The notes: generated by a model from the sequence alone, not told the origin. A stretch of DNA of 64,000 bases from Brasenia schreberi (GCA_036023115.1 JAYKKT010000086.1:16073501-16137500); one strand, 5' to 3'. Positions 1 to 13,110 are shown, numbered from the stretch's first letter. Numbers and translations are program-made.

Positions 1-640
1 TCTTTGATTTTGACTCACCTTGATCGAACTCAAGTCTTGATTTATGCCTTGGTCATATGGCGCGCTTGACTTCTTAGGGGCGGCCTTGGCCTTGGTTCAT
101 CCTAACCCGCAACTTGACCATGGGGGTTCCTTGACCTTGCCTTGATTTGATTTGATGCAACCACTTTAGCTTGAACTTGGGTCTAGCTTTGTTGTGAATT
201 GAATTGGATCGAGCCCTACTTGACTGGGTCTTGAATTGAACTTTGCTTGACTCGGCCCTGACTTGATCACTTGGCCTCCTTGGTGCCACTTTTGACTTTA
301 CCTTAATCTTTATGTGTCTTGGTCGGTTTGGTAAATCCTTTAACTTGATTGAATTTGTATTTGAATTGGGCTTCTTGATGTGGCCCTTTCTTGACTTGAG
401 CTTGTCTTAGGCTTGGTCGTGTACCCATGTTAATTTGATTTGATTTCAGGTTAGTGGCATGTGCCCATTTGATTTGGTTTTTGGGCTTGATCATGGGCCT
501 AATTTGAATTGGTTTTAGGCTTGATCATGAGTCTATCTTTGATTTGGTTTTTGTCCTTGACCATGATCCCATCTTTGATTTTATTTTGATTTGATTTAAT
601 CCGTTGGTGGAGAACCTCTATTTCTTCAAGGCTCTCCTAC
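1..640. repeat. degenerate tandem repeat, T/G-rich
   Basis: A low-complexity stretch in which variants of 'cttgatcatgggcct' and 'tttgatttggttttt' recur every 40-50 bases, most clearly at 400-590. I see no conserved protein on either strand. It resembles decayed LTR or satellite-like sequence of a plant retroelement, but the family cannot be named. Confidence 0.45.
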
Positions 641-689
641 TTTCATCTTAGACTTTAGGAATTCTGCTTTGCTTGATTAATGTTTCAGG

Positions 690-1260
690 TATAGTTTGAA
701 ATGTTTTCTTTAAAACTATTTCTTTTATATTTGAAAACATTGAGTTTAACGAAATCTTTAAATACATTTTGGAGAACAACTGAGTCTCATCCCCAATTTT
801 TGTTTGCATGGGTGACCTGCTTTTGCTTCGTGAGTTATTCTTTACTGTTTCAACCATTTTAACCCTTTAATGGGTGTAGGGTGTTAGACAACTTTAACCC
901 TTTTGATAGATGTAAGGTCTTGCACATCTTTAACCCTTGGGTGTGAGTTCTTGGATCGCTTTAACCCTTTGGATAGGTATAGGGTCCTAGAGTAGGACTA
1001 TCTTTGATTGGGCAAATTTTGAGGTCTTTATGTTGGACTTGATTTGGTTTTGAATTTCAAAGGTTTTTATAATTTTGACATTTTGTAATCATTTTGTGGG
1101 TTTAATTCTCAATGTCTCATTTTCATTTGTTTCTTTGAAAAATTTGTTTGAAACAATTCTTTCTTTAAAGACAATCTTTTGAAATAGCAAAATCCTTTCA
1201 TTTTGGTCTTAAGGGCAGAGTAGTTATTTTTTATTTCTTTTCAAAATTGGATTTTTTTGA
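690..1260 (+). repeat. dispersed repeat, copy 1
   Basis: Non-coding segment that recurs in diverged form at 3440-3985. Shared landmarks in the same order are 'tatatttgaaaa', 'gggtgacct', 'cttttgct(t/a)cgtgagt', repeated 'ctttaaccc...gggtgtaggg' blocks, and a final 'aaaattg(g)attttttt(g)a'. Inside it, 840-1000 is a short array of 'ctttaacccttt...ggtgtagggt' units about 40 bases long. Probably remnants of an LTR-retrotransposon; no coding domain is visible. Confidence 0.5.
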
Positions 1261-3439
1261 GAGGAGTGCAAAGTACCATTATTTTGAGTCTCCTACAAAA
1301 TTTTGGCAAGAAAATGGGGTTCATTTAAGGTATCTTTATTTGGAAAACCTTAAAAGACCCAAAATGCAATTTTGCCTGGAAATGGCAGAAATTTTAAAAG
1401 ACCAATTTTTTTGGGTGTTTACAACTGTCCAAAGGAAATGCCCAACAGTCTTCCCCTTTGCAGTCTGGCTCTACCAACGGTGGCTTAAACAGTAATGGGG
1501 CAAGCCCAAGGAGACTTGTCGTATCCAACTCCTTGTCTTTCCTTACTAAACTCTTCACATCCTTAAACTCTATAGATGTGAATTTTTATTTTGAAGTCTA
1601 TATGGAGATTCAAAATGAAATTCTCAAACTATGTTGTATGCGCGAGCGTGCCAGTTCGTTTACTCAAACTAACAAAGTTGATTTCTAACTTCATGTAGAC
1701 AATTGTAGGCAAGTGAGTTCTTTTCGTCATAGGCCTTCTTGAACCGATGCTCAAGGGTCAGCCTAGATGCTTTGAAAATCGTTTGAGATTCGGTATGTTT
1801 TCAAAAAACAAAATTCCAATTTCAAAGGTTTGACAAAATCGTGATTTTAACTTCTAAACTCAAAAACATCCCAAGTTCTTGAAAAAAAGAAACCAGTTAT
1901 GTTTTCAGTAACTCGTGTATGATTTTTTTAGAATAGTTTTGTATCTCTAAAAATTTTAAAAAATCTACAAAAAATAGATTTTGATGTACAGATTCAAAAA
2001 ATATTTTTATTTTTATTTTATTTGCAGTAGATTTATATAATTAACTCCAAAAATACACCCCATTAAGACTCTCGGGACAGACCTATGCCAAAAAGTCAAG
2101 GGTTTAGAAAAACTATTATATTTTTATGATAAGACCTCCAATTTCTATGAAATTAGTATTTCTAGAAAGATATGGATTTCAGCTTTTGAATAAGACCATT
2201 TTAAATCAAATTGATTCACTGTGTACAAAGATATTGGGTAATAACCTAATCTCTATTGCAAGAACTTCTGATTTTTTAGAATCTTTTATAATTTCAATAA
2301 AACTTCTCCGATTTTATTGGTGATATTTAAGAAGCCTAAAATTCTTGAAAACTTGTTGAAAGTGTGTTAGTATGTGTAGATTAAACATGCAAAGTTTCAG
2401 AACATTCAGGGCATGGTACCCTAAAATAAAATTCACTCATCAGACATGTGTAGAGTGTAGAAAAATAGGTTTTTCGATTTTCATATTCATGCATTAATTT
2501 TCATCTGAATTAAAATTTAATTTACAGCTATTCAAAATAAATAAAATCCTAATTATCACGTAAGGATAGGGGAATGAAGAGGTTTATAATCTTATATTAT
2601 GTTATGGAGATAAAAGAATCAAAATTAAAATATATAACGAATAACATATGAATGAAAGAGAGACAGGCAGCGTATAAACCTTGATTAATACATCATAATG
2701 GTGAGACATGAGATCCTTAATTACAACCGCATAAAGCTTAATGAAAGAGGAGATATAATTATAAAAAAAATAAAGAAAGAATGGACATGTGGCGGAAGGA
2801 TTGGAGGGTAACCAATGGTTAGTGGCGGCGCACCTTTTTCTTCCTCTCTCTCTCTCTCTTGCTTTGGTCATGGGATGCTAGATGAGTGGATGAGGTAATG
2901 GATGATTGAACTCAGATTGATGATTTGCAGCCCCTTTTATAGGTAAAGGGCTGCCTCTTTGCTGCAGATTTTTGTAATGTAAGTTGCCTTATTGAAGGTA
3001 GCTGAAATTGGTAGGTAAATACTAGCCCTTCTTGCCAAAAATCTGCTCCATTGGATATAGTAAGTGAAACTGTTCGTTTGATGAAGCTTGATAAGGTAAG
3101 TTGCTTAATCCTTCAATGTTGAACTCCGAAATTGCTAAGTTTCCTCATAATGGCTTACCAAATTAAACATCACTACTTGCCAAATACAGCATCACTTTCC
3201 TTTTGCATGGATGATGCCGACCTTCAGTTCTAGATGCCGACTTTCCTTCTTCAACATCGACTTTTCTTTTTCGACGCCAACCTTCCTTTCTAATACCTAA
3301 AAGTAAAAATGATAAGTTACCTTCCCAACAGTGTTGAAATTGACAGGTACTCGGTCGTTGCCTTTTTGGTTCATACCACTTCCTCTTTTAAGGGAATTTG
3401 CCTCCTTCCGATCCAAATTTTATAAATGACAGGTATGGT
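1261..3439. other. intergenic, no gene recognised
   Basis: Only short open frames without recognisable domains or conserved composition. The sequence is AT-rich with poly-T/poly-A runs and a small CT-repeat near 2845-2860. I cannot support a gene here. Confidence 0.5.
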
Positions 3440-3985
3440 CTCAAACACTTTATATAAAGAAAATATTTTTATATTTGAAAAAATCAAATTTAATGAAATA
3501 TTCAAATATTAGTTTGGAAAAGCATTGGGTTTCATTCCTAGATTCTATTTGCAAGGGTGACCTACTTTTGCTACGTGAGTCGGTTTATAACCACCTTGAC
3601 CATTTAACCATTTTCATGGGTGTAGGGTATCAAACCACTTTAACCACTTCAGCGGGTATAGGGTATTGAACAACTTTAACCCTGAGTATTAGGTATCGGA
3701 ATGAGACTATTCTCGACCGGGCGAATTACTGAGGTCTGATTTGAATTTAATTTGTTTTTTAATATCAAGGGTTTTAAATTTTCATAAATTTATCAATTTG
3801 CAAACATTTTTTGGTATGATTCCCAATGTTTTCTTTTTCATTTATTTCTTTAAAGGAAAATTGTTTGAAATCATTTTTTCTTAGAACACAATCATTTAGA
3901 AAGGCAAAATCTTGCCAATTTGTAAGGGCAAAATAGTCATTTTTATAAAATTTTGTACAAAATTGATTTTTTTGATGAAATTTTT
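3440..3985 (+). repeat. dispersed repeat, copy 2
   Basis: Diverged direct copy of 690-1260, with the same blocks in the same order, including the '...ccatttaaccattttcatgggtgtagggta' type units at 3595-3700. The copies differ at roughly a third of positions by eye. The 2.75-kb spacing could reflect an old LTR pair or two insertions of the same repeat. Confidence 0.5.
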
Positions 3986-4096
3986 TCCAAATCTTGCAAA
4001 TCAGTTTCTCACGGTCCCTTCCGAAGGGTCCCATGATATAAGACAAAGAAATGTTTGATGAAAATTTGCTCTTTTGAGCTTCTTTTTTTCAAATAG

Positions 4097-4157
4097 GACC
4101 TCTATATTGGAGGGTTTTATTTTTGTTTTTGTTTTTGAAAGACCTCTATATTGGAGG
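4097..4157 (+). repeat. 17-bp direct repeat, 44-bp period
   Basis: GACCTCTATATTGGAGG occurs at 4097-4113 and again at 4141-4157, separated by a T-rich linker. It looks like a local tandem duplication in non-coding DNA. Confidence 0.7.
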
Positions 4158-6580
4158 TTTTGTTTTTCTTTCTTTTCTTTTAATTTTTGTCAAATTTTCT
4201 TTTTGGAGAGAAATGAAGTGGGGGAATACAACTCATCCCTTTAGATACTCGATTCAACCAAGAACATCCCATTTCTTAATAGCACCTATCATTTGAAAAT
4301 ATTTTGCTATTTTGAACTAGGCCTCATTTTATAAGTCAAAGATTTTTGAAATGTCACCAACTGATTTTGAAGACTCTATTTTTCATAAAACATTAATTCC
4401 CTAATTCAGGGTCACATTATTATTTTGGTCCTTCTTTCAAGAAATTCAAAGGAGATCTATTTTTAAAATATTTTCAAAATAATTTAAAGTAGACCCTATG
4501 CATAATATTTCTTTTCAAGTATTGGACATTTATAGGGCTTGTTAAATTTCTTCCCTCGGCATAAATTAAACAATATGGCATTATTTGGACCTCTTACAAC
4601 GTAAGGACCATCCCACTTGGGCCACTACTTTCCAAATGGATGTTGGCCTCTTATGGGTGAATGATGACATGTAAAATATATTCCATATGATATGGTGGAT
4701 ATACATGTTTTATGAAATGATGAATATTATTCAATCTCCATGAAATGAATGTAATTTACCTGCCCCTAGTTTGGAGGAGATGACATGAGCATTCATACAC
4801 TATGGCCGACCCTATTGTGGCATGCAATGAATGATTTTCAATGTGATGCATGAATGAATGCACGATCTTGGTTTTTGGCATTGCATGATATGATCCTAGC
4901 CTTTGATGCATTTTGAGTTAGGCTCACTCCTTAAATTGACCTCTAGGAAATCTCCTCCAACGAAATTTGAAGGTTTTTCCAAATCAAAGATTTTATTAAA
5001 TTCAATAAGCTCAGAGGCTTGATCATCCTTGTGGATGAGGGGATCTTCTTTCTTGCTTTGATCAATCTCAAGTTCTTTAATTTATAGGGAAGTATTATGC
5101 ATAAGAAAAGGGTTGTGCACAAAAGACAATATTTTTAGAATTTTTGACTTTTTCAATTTTTTTGAGGTTTTCCCAAACAAATCGAGAAGGAAAAACATAA
5201 AAGACTTTCTTTTTGGAATTTTCAGATTTTCTAAATATTTTTAGGTTTTGTAAGTTTTTTAAATTTTTTGGTTTTTTCAAAATATATACTTTTTTGGATT
5301 TTTTTTTCAATAAAAGGGGTCTTCCATCAAACCTGCAAAGAAAACACCATGAATTGGACTCCAAACAGGAGGTCTAGCCCATAGGTTTCTATTTTAGTCA
5401 ATTCTACCGCACCCTTTACCCAATTGGTCTTAGGTGGTAGCTCAGGGATTATGGGTGGGCATCCTAAGCCATATCGACCCATATTAGGTAGAGGTAGGAT
5501 GGGTTCTAACTTACCTTAGTTTTTGGCTCTTAGACCCTGGTATGGTGTTGTAAACACCCAAAATAAAAATATTTCCAAAACTCCCAAATTCAAAAAATCC
5601 ATTCAAAACCTTTATGATGTTCCAAAAATGAAAATTCCAACTTTTAAAAGTCTTCAAAATAAAGGTTTTAAATTCAAGTTAAAACAACTCATGAGTTTCA
5701 AAACAAATCAGACAAATAGGTGAGATCCAATCCAAATCCGAATCAAGACCAATTCCAAAAGCAAAGGAGGGACCGAGTCAGAAGCCTATCCAGATAAAGC
5801 AAGTAAGATACGAAGATTGGAGCTCATAAAAAACGGATAAAGATTAACAGATGGATAAGATTGGGCCGAGATTATGATGGATCATTTCAAATCAATAAAG
5901 GCAATTCAAGTTCAGATACATGGCTGAGATGAATCGTATTGTATTAAGTGAAATAGGTTTGAAATGTTGCAATTAAATCATCACCAAGGTTTCATCATAT
6001 GATCGAGCCAAAACAAATCAAGTTCATATCATGGGTCGGCCAAGCAAGAGCACCCGATGGATAACCAAACTCACCTAGGGACCAACCCACATGGGATTGG
6101 TCCATATCATCATAGAGGGGACCACTTCCATGGATCAAGAGCTGGACTTGAAGACCCATCCAACCCGCCCCAATGAAGGGCCTAGAACCAGCCCTTGGCC
6201 TATAAATAGGGTCATGTGTGCTAAGGTTGATAGCATAGGCTAATAAGGACCAAGTCAACATAGCGGACATGATTAGACCCAAGCTTTTACCAAAAATTCT
6301 TCAACAAGATTAAGTATGTGGCTTAGGACAATTCTCAATGAATCGAGCAGGGTAGCAGCTTCTGGTGGAGCCAATTGGTGATGCCCACCACGATGTCATG
6401 TTTCCTTCATGAGTCGGATCTTACCTATCCAATTCGGTTCATCATAAAAACAATTCCGAACTTTCTTAATAAATATTCCGCAATCCAAGGTTTACAAAAT
6501 TATTTTACATGTTTTAAAATTGAATATTTAAAACAAATTTGATGAACCAAAACAGATTTTTCGGAAGAAAAAATTTAGAT
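4158..6580. other. intergenic, no gene recognised
   Basis: AT-rich sequence with frequent mononucleotide runs. A 'gttgtaaacacccaaaataaaa' type stretch near 5545 resembles (inverted) the 'tttgggtgtttacaac' at 1411-1428, suggesting LTR remnants around 1.4-5.6 kb. No protein domain is recognisable. Confidence 0.4.
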
Positions 6581-7139
6581 ATTTACACTGATTTTTTTTA
6601 TTTTTTAGGTTTGGCTAGTTATGGATGACTAGAAGGACAATACTTTGGAAAGGTCGAAATATGGTAAGGCGATTGTATATAGGGGATACATTTGTGGTCC
6701 AAATCAAAGAAAATAGACAATTAGACCATTTCAAGATAATGATGTCCAATTGATGCTTGACTTTTCTATAGCATTTGCTATTACATACATTAGCACATGA
6801 AAATAAGGTTAGTTTTCCACATCATCCTTTGGATCAACATGATGAATTCAGCTTTCATGTCCTATCGAACAACATTATGAATAAAGATTTTGATGCAGTA
6901 GAGAGTAAAAGTGATCATGTTGATTCCATAGGGGATGATAAGGTTGATATCTCTCCTATTCTCAGTTCACTTTCTAGTTTTGTACGTCACATTTCACATA
7001 AGGTATGGTAAGATCGGGTAATCTTAATATAAGTTTGATTATAATTAAGATTATTCTACTTTCTTCAATATGATTGTAATTGATGTCTTTTATCAATATA
7101 GAAAGTTTGTTGAAAGTGATTACCACTCATTCAAGATTC

Positions 7140-8420
7140 AAAATGGTGTGGAAATCGAATATTGACGATAGCTAATAGTGACATAAAGATAGTCTATTGG
7201 AAGGAGACCATCAACTAGTTTGGACTGCATATGCTGAGAGAGTTGGTTTATGAGGTGTTAGACCACTTATTGTTTAGTATTTTTATTGAGTATTGGCAGT
7301 CAGGCACCAACAACTTTCATATGTTGTGGGTGAGATGAACATCACCCTATATGATATCCATGTGATCCTTGACCTTGAGATAGATGGCAACATTGTTACG
7401 CTCACGTGGCATATAGAGGTGTAAAGAGTGAAGTTATTTTAGTGAGTCTTATAAACATGAGCATCAAGGATGTGGATGTGTAAAGAATGAAATTTTTTTA
7501 TCGAGCCTTATCAATATGAACATGATGCAGAGGCATAGACGAATTTTGGAGCTATGAAGCTTCAAAAAGAGCTCAAAGACCTCATACATACTAGATACAC
7601 ATACATTATTGTGTCATTTGTACCATATCATATACACACTATCAAGACAAGTTGAGAGATAGAGTGTCAGTTGTGATTATACAATTATTAGCTGACAATA
7701 TTCATAGAACCGATGAGCATAGTTAAAATGATCTATTGCTCTTTTATTTGTATAGACAATCGGAAAAAGCTTCTCACACTAAGGTACAATGACTTAGCAA
7801 TCATAGTACTCTACTTCAAGTAACAATTGTCTTTCCTATATTGATTTGAGTTAATCCCATAACTTTTCTAATAATATTTTATATAAGATTTAATGTGTGT
7901 TGTATACATGTACTTTTGAGCACTTTCTAGTCTTTAGAGTGAGTAGGTGAAAAAAGTGGAGGGAGGGGCAACCGTGAACAACTAGATGGATAGGAAATGT
8001 TACTCATAGGCAGTATCATATATTTCATCTTTCCGAGTAGAGTAAGATGTTGTACTTGATGACAAAAGATGAGGTATAGATGATAGATATATGATTAAAA
8101 TTTATTTTATACAAGTTACATATTTGACAATTATAAAAATATCATTTTTCTCATTCATTGTAGATTGATTGACAAACTTATTTTTGAGTAAACTGTATCT
8201 CTTATAAATGTCATGGTATCATGAATGTATCCATTGTTTAAATATCATGGAGGCATATACGTCTGATCAAATCACTCGTCAGTTTGGTTATCAATTGTAC
8301 ATCCCTCTTCCTCTACTCAGGTTTCTCATTGCGTATAGGCCAAATAAGTCATATGCTTACCTAGTAGAGTGCAACCTACAATACGAGTGTTGTGAGGTAC
8401 ATGTCTCATAATGCTTAGAT
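7140..8420 (+). pseudogene. plant mobile domain (PMD/MAIN-like) relic
   Basis: Broken remains of a plant mobile domain protein, the domain of MAINTENANCE OF MERISTEMS-like genes that is also carried by some transposons. Near 7270-7390 two frames together give a tryptophan-rich 'YWQSG.NNFHMLW' segment followed by an 'ITLYDIHVILDLEIDG'-like segment, matching the family pattern of W..T.TFH followed by T..D...LLGL.IDG. Near 8208-8411 an open stretch contains 'DQITRQFGYQLYIP', which matches the conserved R..RQFG..Q.IP end of the domain. Frameshifts and stops separate the pieces, so this is a dead copy. The spacing also suggests deletions or introns. Whether it was a host gene or a transposon passenger cannot be told. 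Confidence 0.6.
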
Positions 8421-8655
8421 CCATTATAGTATTTTGGCGTTAGAATAGCCCACCCACATGAGTGTGCTAGATTGTACATGAATTTGTACATAATTTGCAC
8501 TCATTGATTTTTACTAAGAGATTCGATACATCATTATAAATAGTTGTCCTCTCTACCAAGCAGTCTTTTGTTATTTTGTTAATAGTCATAAAAAGGGTAC
8601 CCTTTTTGTTATTTTGTTGATAGGGTTGATTGAATAAAGATTAATTTAAACTTAA

Positions 8656-10200
8656 CTATTGTTTGTGGTGCCTCATGAAGGTGGTAGCATGATGAAACTT
8701 GTGATGCATCAATTGGAAGAGTGTATGACTATTGCCACTTCCTTGAGTAGTTCTGCCAACATATATATCTTTCAACTTCTTCACTTTATTGGCATCTTCA
8801 TTGTCAAGTATATGAGGCCATTTGTTCTTCATACCAATCTTTATGCATAATGGTTCACTATATGACAATTGTATTAGTAGGCATGCTTTCAATAAAATGA
8901 ATAACTTGTGAGTGTATAGTAACCCATGTAAATGCTTCAGCAAGTACCCACATGTCACTAGGTCCAAACTAATAATTTCTCCATAATCTACTTCTTTTAT
9001 AATCAAATCAAATACATTGCATAGAACTTTTTCTTCAGCATCACAACAAGCTCAAAGAAATCTCTAAGATGATGTCTATTGATTGACGCTTCAAGATTCC
9101 TCAAATGATTCCTTTAATTTTGTAATTTGTACCTCAGTCAATAAATGGAGTTGTGTTCATATCATATTAAACCTCTTAATCGAGCTGCCAATAAAATCTT
9201 TCAACCTTGTGTGTGCACTCTTGACTCTATACACCACCATAATCAATATCATTAGGACATATGCATGTGTATATGTATGTATGTATGTGTATTTATATAT
9301 AAGCATGTATTAATATATGTAAATATATAGATATATGAGTGTATATGTATATATACATACATACATACATACATCTATATAGACATTTCATACCAATTAG
9401 TTGTGGGAGCGTCATAGTTTATAATCCCATCAATCCAGATACTATATTTTTCTTATAGAGACTCAAACACTACTAGACTCAATCACTACTATTTAATATA
9501 GGGTGATACAGAGAAAGAAAAAAAATCTCCCACTTCACCCAAATGCTTGGCATTAAATCCTTTTATCTCCATACTCAATTTTCTTCCAACTAATACCAAA
9601 TGCAATGGCATATTCTTTTGCTTCAATCGAATAATATGTCTTTCATATTGCAATATATTGTCTACGTAATAAATGTATTAACTTACGAAAAATAATGTTG
9701 ATTGCATTCATCAGTGCAAGCTTACAATCCATATGTATTATATTAAGAAAATTGCTTGGGACAAATAACTCTTTCAAAGACCTCAATGCTCAAACATAAT
9801 TTTTTTCTTTCTTCAAACTTATGAAAACAAATAAGACAAAAAATATTTTATTAGTATATGTAAATCTCATGACCTCAACAAAAAGGCATCTTATGCCTAT
9901 TCATCTTGGAAGTGCAATCAATATCCAACACATTAAAAAATGTATGTAAAAGTTGAAATGAAGTAAGATTTGCAAATGCAATATCATTCACATATTCCAT
10001 TTCGGTATCCTCTAATGTCATGTGTAATAATAATGTTGATCTATTTCATATAAGAGTTGCTTAAGAATGATTAGAATGCCAATTTCTTCCTGCTTTATTT
10101 TTATTCTCATATTATAAATGTATTTGGCTATGCCAATATTTAAGTTATCACTTAGTTTCAACTGTGTTTCGGCTTGCAATAACTTTTTATCACCTCCTTT
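8656..10200 (-). pseudogene. MULE (MuDR/FAR1-class) transposase relic, copy 1
   Basis: Decayed Mutator-like transposase read on the minus strand. Near 9882-9930 it reads 'VLDIDCTSKMNRHKMPF', matching the family pattern VL.MDCTYKTNRY.MPL around a catalytic aspartate. At about 9700-9830 follows a stretch like 'KEKNYV.ALRSLKELF...LALMNAI', matching the E.(D/E)NY.WAL..L..L ... ELALMNAI block. At 8656-9006 is a 116-codon open frame holding 'CGYLLKHLHGLLYTHKL', a degraded SWIM-type C-x-C...HGLPC-x-H motif with its second cysteine pair lost. Many frameshifts and stops lie between, so it cannot make transposase. A related copy in the same orientation lies at 15150-17220. Confidence 0.7.
9262..9375 (+). 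repeat. (GTAT)n / (ATAC)n microsatellite
   Basis: Runs of 'gtat' at 9270-9290 and of 'acat' at 9352-9375 flank an AT-rich core. Simple repeats inside the MULE relic. Confidence 0.8.
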
Positions 10201-10619
10201 GTCAAATTGAATTTAGTACCAACCAATTTTCCTACAAATTCATGTCCTAAATAGAATCCAAGAGGATAATTATATATCCTATTGATCACAATCAATTTTC
10301 ATAATACATCTGCATCTCCAGTTCCTTAAAGTAAAAAATGATAGCTTACATTTTTTTGTACCAGTATCTTTACTTTCAATATTAACTAATATTCACTACT
10401 TTTATCTTATCCAAGCCACATTTTAGTCCTTCTATCTTTTTGTTTCAAACAAATTATTACAGTCACAATATTATAATCCCTTTTAATCAAAATCAACTTA
10501 TACTAACAACAAAACGCTTCGTCTATTTCATATAGAAATAAATAATCAACTCCAACATCCTCACACTCAATCAATACAATATTTAGTGCACAACAATTGA
10601 TTTCTTCATTCGTAGCATC

Positions 10620-11330
10620 CTAGATTCTTGGACCATTTGTTGGACATGCTTCCTTTAGATGATCGTAACAGCCACATCCATATCATATCTCAGGCCGACC
10701 CTCATATGCAACCCTTTGCTCAGCATCGTCTACTAGGATCTTCAGCATTAATGGTTTGCTCATATCTATGACTAGAACAAATAAGGTGAAACTACCTCTC
10801 ATGCTTGCATCAGCGTAGATGTCAAGTCGTATCACTCTCCCTACTAATGCAAGAACTTTCAGTACACTTAGGTTGTACTATTGAAAAGGAAGACCTGGGA
10901 AGAGGATCCAAACCACTACCATCAAGGGAAATGCTTTCCTAGTCGAGAAGCTTGGTTGAACAATGATATATTTTCCTTACACCATTCTTGGATTGTTTAG
11001 CGCAGCATGCATGTAATATGTGCTTTTATTGAAGCTTACTAGAAAATAGTCACAAGTTGGATTTCACCTTCGAGTTTTCACAAGTGTAGCCTTTTGAGAA
11101 GGGCATGTTAACCTATAGTTCGACCCAACACTTTAACCATTATTTTTCTTTCCATGGTTTTCACCATCTCCATGTGTTCTGACTTAGAAAAGACAATGCT
11201 TAGATACGGCCCTATATTATCAATCAACATATCACCCTCCTTGAGGCTCTTGCACTTAAGAGCTTCTCTGCGAAAGACTTTCAAAGAGGCTTTCTCACCC
11301 TCCATCATTACTACATCTTTGGATTTATGT
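10620..11330 (-). pseudogene. L1-type LINE, first-ORF end (DUF4283 + CCHC) relic
   Basis: On the minus strand this reads as the N-terminal DUF4283 region and zinc knuckle of plant L1-type LINEs. At 11090-11310 an open frame ends in 'VKVLGRTIG', the usual (V/L)VGK(L/V)LG start of the domain. Lower down come 'VVWIRFPGLP' (about 10890-10930) and 'VIRLDIYADASMRG' (about 10800-10840). It ends in a CCHC-type knuckle 'CGCYDHLKEACP' at about 10645-10680. Stops and frameshifts interrupt it. It lies downstream, on its own strand, of the RT fragment at 12290-13110, the reverse of normal LINE order, so it is a second copy or a rearrangement. Confidence 0.7.
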
Positions 11331-11869
11331 CCTTTCTACATGTCATATTAATTCCTCTCGTTTGCTGGATCTAGTATAGGGGATTTCTACTCCGTCAAAC
11401 ACTAATGTTGCCCAGTTATACATCATGTCTCTTCCGGCTACCTACCTTGTTCATGCTAGAGATGCTATGGTGGTGTTCAGTAGTTCCCACAAACACTTAG
11501 AGTGCATCCCCTTCACACTTTAGGGGCAGATTTTTGCCCTGGTCTCTTTCCTAAATATTGATTCCGCCACCCTTCAGTTATCGTATACTTGCAAGCATTG
11601 AGGCTACACTTCCCTTAAATAATTTTTCTTCTTCACTTTTCTCCAAGAAAATTGTAGTTGCATGCAGTGTGGACAAGCGCCTTTCAATACCAACATACGA
11701 TCAACAAAGCATGCTTTGAGGTAAATGAGTGCATGAACCATCACATAGTTCGATCATCTAATTTGATCTCCACCAACCCACCTGATGATCTCCCTCTAGG
11801 TGAGAGACATACTCTTTCCATCCATCCATCTACATACCCGCAAAAGAAAAAAGTTAAATGTAAATGGTT

Positions 11870-12075
11870 CTCTTTCAAGATTCCTATAAAAAATTGATGC
11901 TTTTCTTTATTACTAATATACAAGAAGAATGCCACAATGCTTGCAACAATATTTTGGTACGACAAACACCATATGTTGACGCAAATTTCAAGACAGTTCT
12001 TCCATATTATTGAATGGGGAATATTGTCCGAGAACAGGATCAGCTCAATATTAGCCTTATCATTCTTACTTTCTA
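11870..12075 (+). repeat. dispersed repeat shared with 17360-17600
   Basis: Contains 'ttactaatatacaagaag' followed by 'atgcttg..(a/g)ca(a/g)tattttggtac', then about 40 bases later a 'ttgaatggg(g)aatat...aactggatcagct(c/g)aatatta' block. The same blocks occur in the same order at 17360-17600. Each lies beyond one of the two MULE relics, so MULE plus flank may be one duplicated unit. Confidence 0.6.
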
Positions 12076-12289
12076 CAAGCTCATATGCTGATTTCGTTGA
12101 GAAGTCTTCTCTATTGTCTACTACCCATCTCCACGTATCTTGTCACCAATGTTCTTAGGGTGGAGCAATAGCTGTCAGCTTCTTGATGACAAAGGGAGGT
12201 AATGAGACCTATTTCTACCCAGTTCCATTCACCATCTTTGATTGTCATATCTGCTATTGTAGCTTAGTCATTCACCTAATGCCTACCTT

Positions 12290-13110
12290 GTTGGAATTGA
12301 ATGAGGACCAATGCTGTCGACCCAGATATCCTGCCAAAATTTAATTCCTATGCCATCTCCAACATGCCAACCTATGCCCTCCACCATTCTCAACTAGATC
12401 ATTCCCACATCAACCATGCATGGCATTTGGAATGTCATCTTCAACACCATTCCAATTATACTTGTTCTTTATCACTTCCACCAATAGTAGAAATTATTTG
12501 TTAATCTTGTTGTACGCAGCCTTCATAAGGATGGCTTCATTTAGAAACTCCATTTTGATTCCCAAACTATCGACCACCCAAGGCAGACACACTTCCGCCA
12601 ATTATCTCCTTACAAATATTTGGAGGTAATGTCATTGTTTGCATGGCACCAATGATAAGAGTTTGCCTTACATTGAAGTTGGTTGATGATTATTGCAGTT
12701 GCTGATGTCACTCTTTCATAGAGTAATGGCACTCCCAAGTACCTCCCAAGATTATGCACTTGGTTGAACTCCATGCCTTCATTTACGGATTTCACAAGGC
12801 CTTATCCCGTGTTCTTTGAGAAGAATACTTTTGTCTGATGGCATTATCCTTATGTCCAGAGCTTAGGCATAATTCTAATATGATTTCTCTCAACGCTTGA
12901 ATTTGTTTCACGGTCGCTTTTGAAAAAAAAAATCGTCAGTGAAAAAGAGATGGGAAATTGTAGGACCATTCTTACGCAATTTGATTGCCTTTGAGCCACC
13001 TGTCTCCACCTCCTTTTGAATTCGACGAGCAAGTCTCTCCATCCATCCATCCATAGCACGAAATATAAGGGGGTAGGGGTCCGCCTACCTTATGCGTCTA
13101 GATGGGGTAA
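12290..13110 (-). pseudogene. L1-type LINE reverse transcriptase relic
   Basis: Minus-strand remains of a plant L1-type reverse transcriptase. In order they are: a 'PYPLIF..MDGW' piece matching (L)SPYLFVLCMERL (about 13030-13080), then 'ISHLFFTDDFFF' carrying the F-x-DD catalytic box (about 12925-12960). Next is 'LGRYLGVPLLYERVT' matching the KYLGVPL...R.T block (12700-12760). Last is 'GDGIGIKFWQDIW' matching the G.GRSI.FW.D.W segment after the RT (12305-12345). Several frameshifts, one just after the DD box, make it non-functional. Confidence 0.75.
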
